DNA of 64,000 nt, taken from assembly GCA_021464415.1 (NCBI GenBank), contig CM038471.1, positions 34,321,234 through 34,385,233 on the forward strand. The letters run 5' to 3'. A model generated the notes under the pieces. It was given only the letters and a program-made list of their open reading frames with translations. It was not told the DNA's origin and ran no database searches. Below are positions 60,801 to 64,000 of this stretch, one piece after another (position 1 is the stretch's first letter; each line of letters opens with the position of its first letter). The stretch is from Lonicera japonica (taxonomy: Eukaryota; Streptophyta; Magnoliopsida; Dipsacales; Caprifoliaceae). Made by a program: the position numbers and the translations under genes.

Positions 60801-62809
60801 TTCTTCCCTTTTAGGATACTTGAAAGAAGTTGCATTTGTAAGTTTACTAAGCCATTTGAACGCTTTGACTCCTCTTTAACTGAAGCAAGAAAAGAATATC
60901 CCTCAAACCTTTGAAAGTTCAAATTATAAACACATTTTGCAATGGTGGTCTTTCCAATCCCACCCATACCACATATTACAAATATGTGTTCACTTGATGA
61001 GCTATCTTGTACCCACGAATTAATATTTTCGACTCGAGATTCCATTCCAACTAAGAAGCGACTAACGTATAAAACTGGACGACAAAGTTTAAGTTCGACC
61101 ACCTTAACAATTTCTTGGATGAACTTTGCTTCGTACCTAATTTTTCAAGGGAAACAATAAAAAATAAGTAAATATGGGTGGCATAGAAATAGTCACCTTA
61201 TTTTTAAGAAACTCTAAGGTACCTATATTAGATTTTTAAGGATTGTGTCACATTAATTATCTCATAAAAGAAAATTAATTGGACTAATGCTAGCATATGT
61301 TACATAAGCAACAGTTCATATATCAACAGGAAAAAAAACATATATATATATAGGATAATTATTCGTGTGAATCAACATTCTTGACAGTCCATTGAACTGC
61401 AATGGTGGATAGGGGTGTTAAGGCCAATCCGAAAACCGACCGAACGGACCGAACCGATCCGTAAAACCCCGAATCGAAAAAAAACCGAAACCGAAAATAA
61501 GAAAACCAAACCAAAACCGAAAAGTTTGGTTCGAGTTTGGGGCAAGCCAAAACCGAACTAAACCGAACCGAACCGAATTATGTATAATAATAATAATAAA
61601 AAATTTAATATATACTCTAAGGGCATAAGTTAATTATACTATAATACAAAAAATGGTATTTTATAAGAATATGTTTCTTATTAATTGTATATTGTGATAA
61701 TCTTAAAAAAAAAATCATTAACGCATACCCTTATTATTGAATTAATTATACAATACTAAAAAAATTTTATCGCATGCATAATGATAAAATAATTCATCAT
61801 TTTATTTAATGTATTTTATTCCTATAAATATACAAATAAAATAGTAACTAAATAGAAATCATGCTATCTATATATTTGCTCATTGTTTATGAAAAACAAT
61901 GACTTTAATTTGAATATGAATCATTCTTACATTAATATTAGTATTACATTGTGATGTTAAATTAATTTTAAAAAAAACATATGTCAAAACCGAATAAAAC
62001 CGAACCGAAAAGTTTGGTTCGAGTTTGGGTTTCGAAGATTTAGAAACCGAAACCGAACCGAACCGAAACCGAATTTTTACATTTGGTTTGGGTTTGGGGT
62101 ACCCTAGTTTCTACCCCGACCAAAACCGAAAACACCCCTAATGGTGGATACAAGAATTTTTACTAAAAGGCTCCAACTTCAGTATTTGATATCATTTTTA
62201 ATTAAGGGGAAAAATTGTTTGTGCTAAAACTCTACTGTTCTTCATTTCTAAAAAAATAAATAATAAAAAAAGCACATAAGATGAAATTACCCATTAGCTT
62301 GGTTCTGTAATACCATTCCAGTTAGATTTGCAACTTCTCTCAGTGCCATCTTCCAACCCTTCACCTTTTCCCCCCATTCTTTCTTTTTTTCATCGTTAAT
62401 TTTGGCATTAATTAATTCCTCTTCATATCTAGTAAAAGCTTTTCCGATTATCCCTTTTTGATGCCTAACATCCGATGGATCCGCATCATAGAAGACCGGA
62501 AAAACTTCATGACTACCACCACTCCTCCTACTCCACTCCAGAATCATCACTACTTCATCCAAACACCATTTAGAAGATGCATAGTTCTTTGACAACACTA
62601 TAATCGAAATCCTCGATTGTTGTATCACTTTACGCAATCCAAACTCTAACCTCTTTCCTCTTTCTATCTCATCATCGTCTCTGAAAGTGCGAAGCCCGGC
62701 TTGAACTAGAGCCATATAAATGTGATCGATCAGTAAAGGTTTTTCGAGTATCCTCACCTCTAAAACTCAAAAACACTTGATAAGTATATCTAAATGTTGA
62801 AGAAGCCAT
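57849..62809 (-). pseudogene. TIR-NBS-LRR (TNL) resistance-type gene with three disabling lesions
   Basis: Intracellular immune-receptor class. Exons: TIR 62291-62809 (ATG at 62807-62809; VFLSFRGEDTRKTFTD, FRDDDEIERGK), NB-ARC 60038-61136 (GMGGIGKTT P-loop, LLVIDDVD, KIIITTRN, CGGLPLAC, MHQLLQEMG), LRR 59515-59922 and 58543-59427, C-terminal domain 57849-58433. All borders are GT-AG, and apart from the 4-bp duplication the phases agree, giving an ancestral length of about 1,163 codons. Lesions: GATC is duplicated at 62724-62731 in the TIR exon (+4 frameshift); TAA at 59842-59844 in the first LRR exon; TAG at 58543-58545 as the last codon of the second LRR exon. The last could instead be a natural end giving a shorter protein. 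A hAT MITE sits in intron 1. Confidence 0.88.
61410..62140. mobile_element. hAT MITE with CCGAA-rich ends (intron 1 of the TNL)
   Basis: The 731-bp element starts TAGGGGTGTTAAGG, ends AACACCCCTA and is flanked by the 8-bp repeat ATGGTGGA (61402-61409 and 62141-62148). Both flanks are packed with AACCGAACCGAA-type repeats in inverted arrangement around an AT-rich core. No coding capacity. Confidence 0.9.
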
Positions 62810-64000
62810 TGAATAAAGCTGGTATTACGAAATGAATGACTTGAGGAATATAATGAATCAAAAGGCACAATATTTGTTAATCAATGTGTTAATTTATGGT
62901 GCATATAAAATAAATGAAGAGAGTTGAAAAATATTTTAAGTTGATGAAGTACGTCTTTTCAAAATATCAAGGAAGAAAGGTCATGAATGGACAATGGTTC
63001 AAGTATTTGATATATTTATTATCATAAAGACCCACGAGGCAAAAGAAAAAACTTTCTTTTTCAAAAGCTGCATTCATTGACGCTCAGTTTGACAGTGATA
63101 TAGAAAATTATAAAGAAAATAACTAATTTAGGTAAGAATATAAAAACTAAGTTGAGGGACGTATGCTGAAATGCTTTCCACCTCGTACTTATTTATGTGA
63201 GTGTATGTCTTCCATCATTTTTTATATTTTATGAAAAAAAAAATCTCCACAATCACCCAAAGAAAAATTTTTCAAGGAAAAAGGTAAAAAGAAAGAATTA
63301 ACCTCATTACCTTCCTCAACTTATTTTCCGATTTTTCACAAAAATATATTATTTTTTACTAATTTCCATATTGTTATTGAACATAGCCTTGAATTTTTCT
63401 TTTTCAAAAGGTGCATTCATAACTAGACAAAAGAGGATGGGTTGGCTTTTTCTCATAAAAAATGATGTTTGAGTGCTTTTGTAGTAATTTTATCACCAAA
63501 TGATCATGCGATATGTCATGTACTTAAATGCGTAAACAGAAAATTCATGATTGTATTACCTAGGTTGATTTTAGGGTTTTTATCAAAAATAATTTAAAGT
63601 TTGATAAACGAAATTAAAATCTTAGGTCTAATCAATTTTACTATTGAAACATGTGTTGTGTTGTCTAACAATTATATCAAACAATCATATAAAAAGCAAT
63701 CACACAACATTAGGAATTTACGAGGTATCCCTACTTAAATATGACTAATTCTCGGGATTAACCGACAATGATTCACTATAATCAAAACAGAATTACAGAT
63801 TCAATGACTTACAAAAATTGCTTCCCCACAATTTTTCCAACAGTCCCGTCAATTCCTTGAACGTAGAATCCAACCACGGCTTGCTTAGTGTAGCGCTTCC
63901 CGCTTTTTCGGCTTACCCGACATCTTCTTATACACACTTGATCAGAATCTTCACCACCGTCTACAATCTCCCTTATCGCACATTAACCACTTCGCTCACC
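62810..64000. other. Region upstream of the TNL gene, no gene seen
   Basis: The TNL promoter should be here. Two patches recur: GGCAAAAGAAAAAACTTTCT near 63039 with AAAGCTGCATTCATTGA, and TTTTTCAAAAGGTGCATTCA near 63400, probably a small duplication. From about 63690 the sequence is less AT-rich (TTTACGAGGTATCCCTACTT, then CGCTTTTTCGG-like) and may be the edge of an LTR or another gene beyond the window. Confidence 0.4.

Noticed and set aside
60116..61160. Plus-strand ORFs across the NB-ARC exon
   Set aside because: Antisense shadows of the TNL coding exon.

Overview
This is nuclear DNA from a flowering plant. The evidence is many-exon genes with GT-AG introns, full-size PDR-type ABCG transporters, a TIR-NBS-LRR (TNL) resistance-type gene, and dense plant transposons in strongly AT-rich spacers. 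TNL genes of this type are common in eudicots and essentially missing from grasses, so a eudicot is most likely. I cannot name the species from sequence alone. Every recognisable host gene is on the minus strand.

The left two thirds is a head-to-tail array of PDR transporters related to the Arabidopsis ABCG30/PDR2 group (family placed from memory). Copy B (17985-31790) is complete: 24 exons join in phase to 4,344 nt, or 1,447 residues, with both ATP-binding domains and both membrane domains. Copy A (1144-7284) shows exons 1-11 with the same exon lengths and phases and continues past the left edge; a +1 frameshift at codon 5 breaks its start. Copy C (41218-41850) is a dead 5' fragment: exons 1 and 2 only, one frameshift, one lost splice donor, and an end in intron 2 next to a Helitron-like terminus. 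All three copies carry a related upstream block of 2-3.6 kb, so the duplicated unit included the promoter region.

The spacers are transposon graveyards, and several boundaries can be fixed to the base. They include two Helitrons (11231-11751 and 13404-14709), three further Helitron-like 3' ends, a Mutator-like element with about 200-bp inverted repeats and a 9-bp target duplication (32974-33960), hAT, Tourist-like and Stowaway MITEs, two solo LTRs (35709-37193 and 51468-52084), and a 4.8-kb CACTA element (52832-57596) with a decayed transposase-associated gene. Related copies inside the window supply likely empty sites for one Helitron and for the Mutator-like element, which gives relative insertion timing.

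The right end holds a five-exon TNL gene (57849-62809) disabled by a 4-bp duplication in the TIR exon and two nonsense codons. A much older relic of a related TNL 3' end lies at about 47390-48330. I see no tRNA, rRNA or CRISPR. Only PDR copy B looks able to make a full-length protein.
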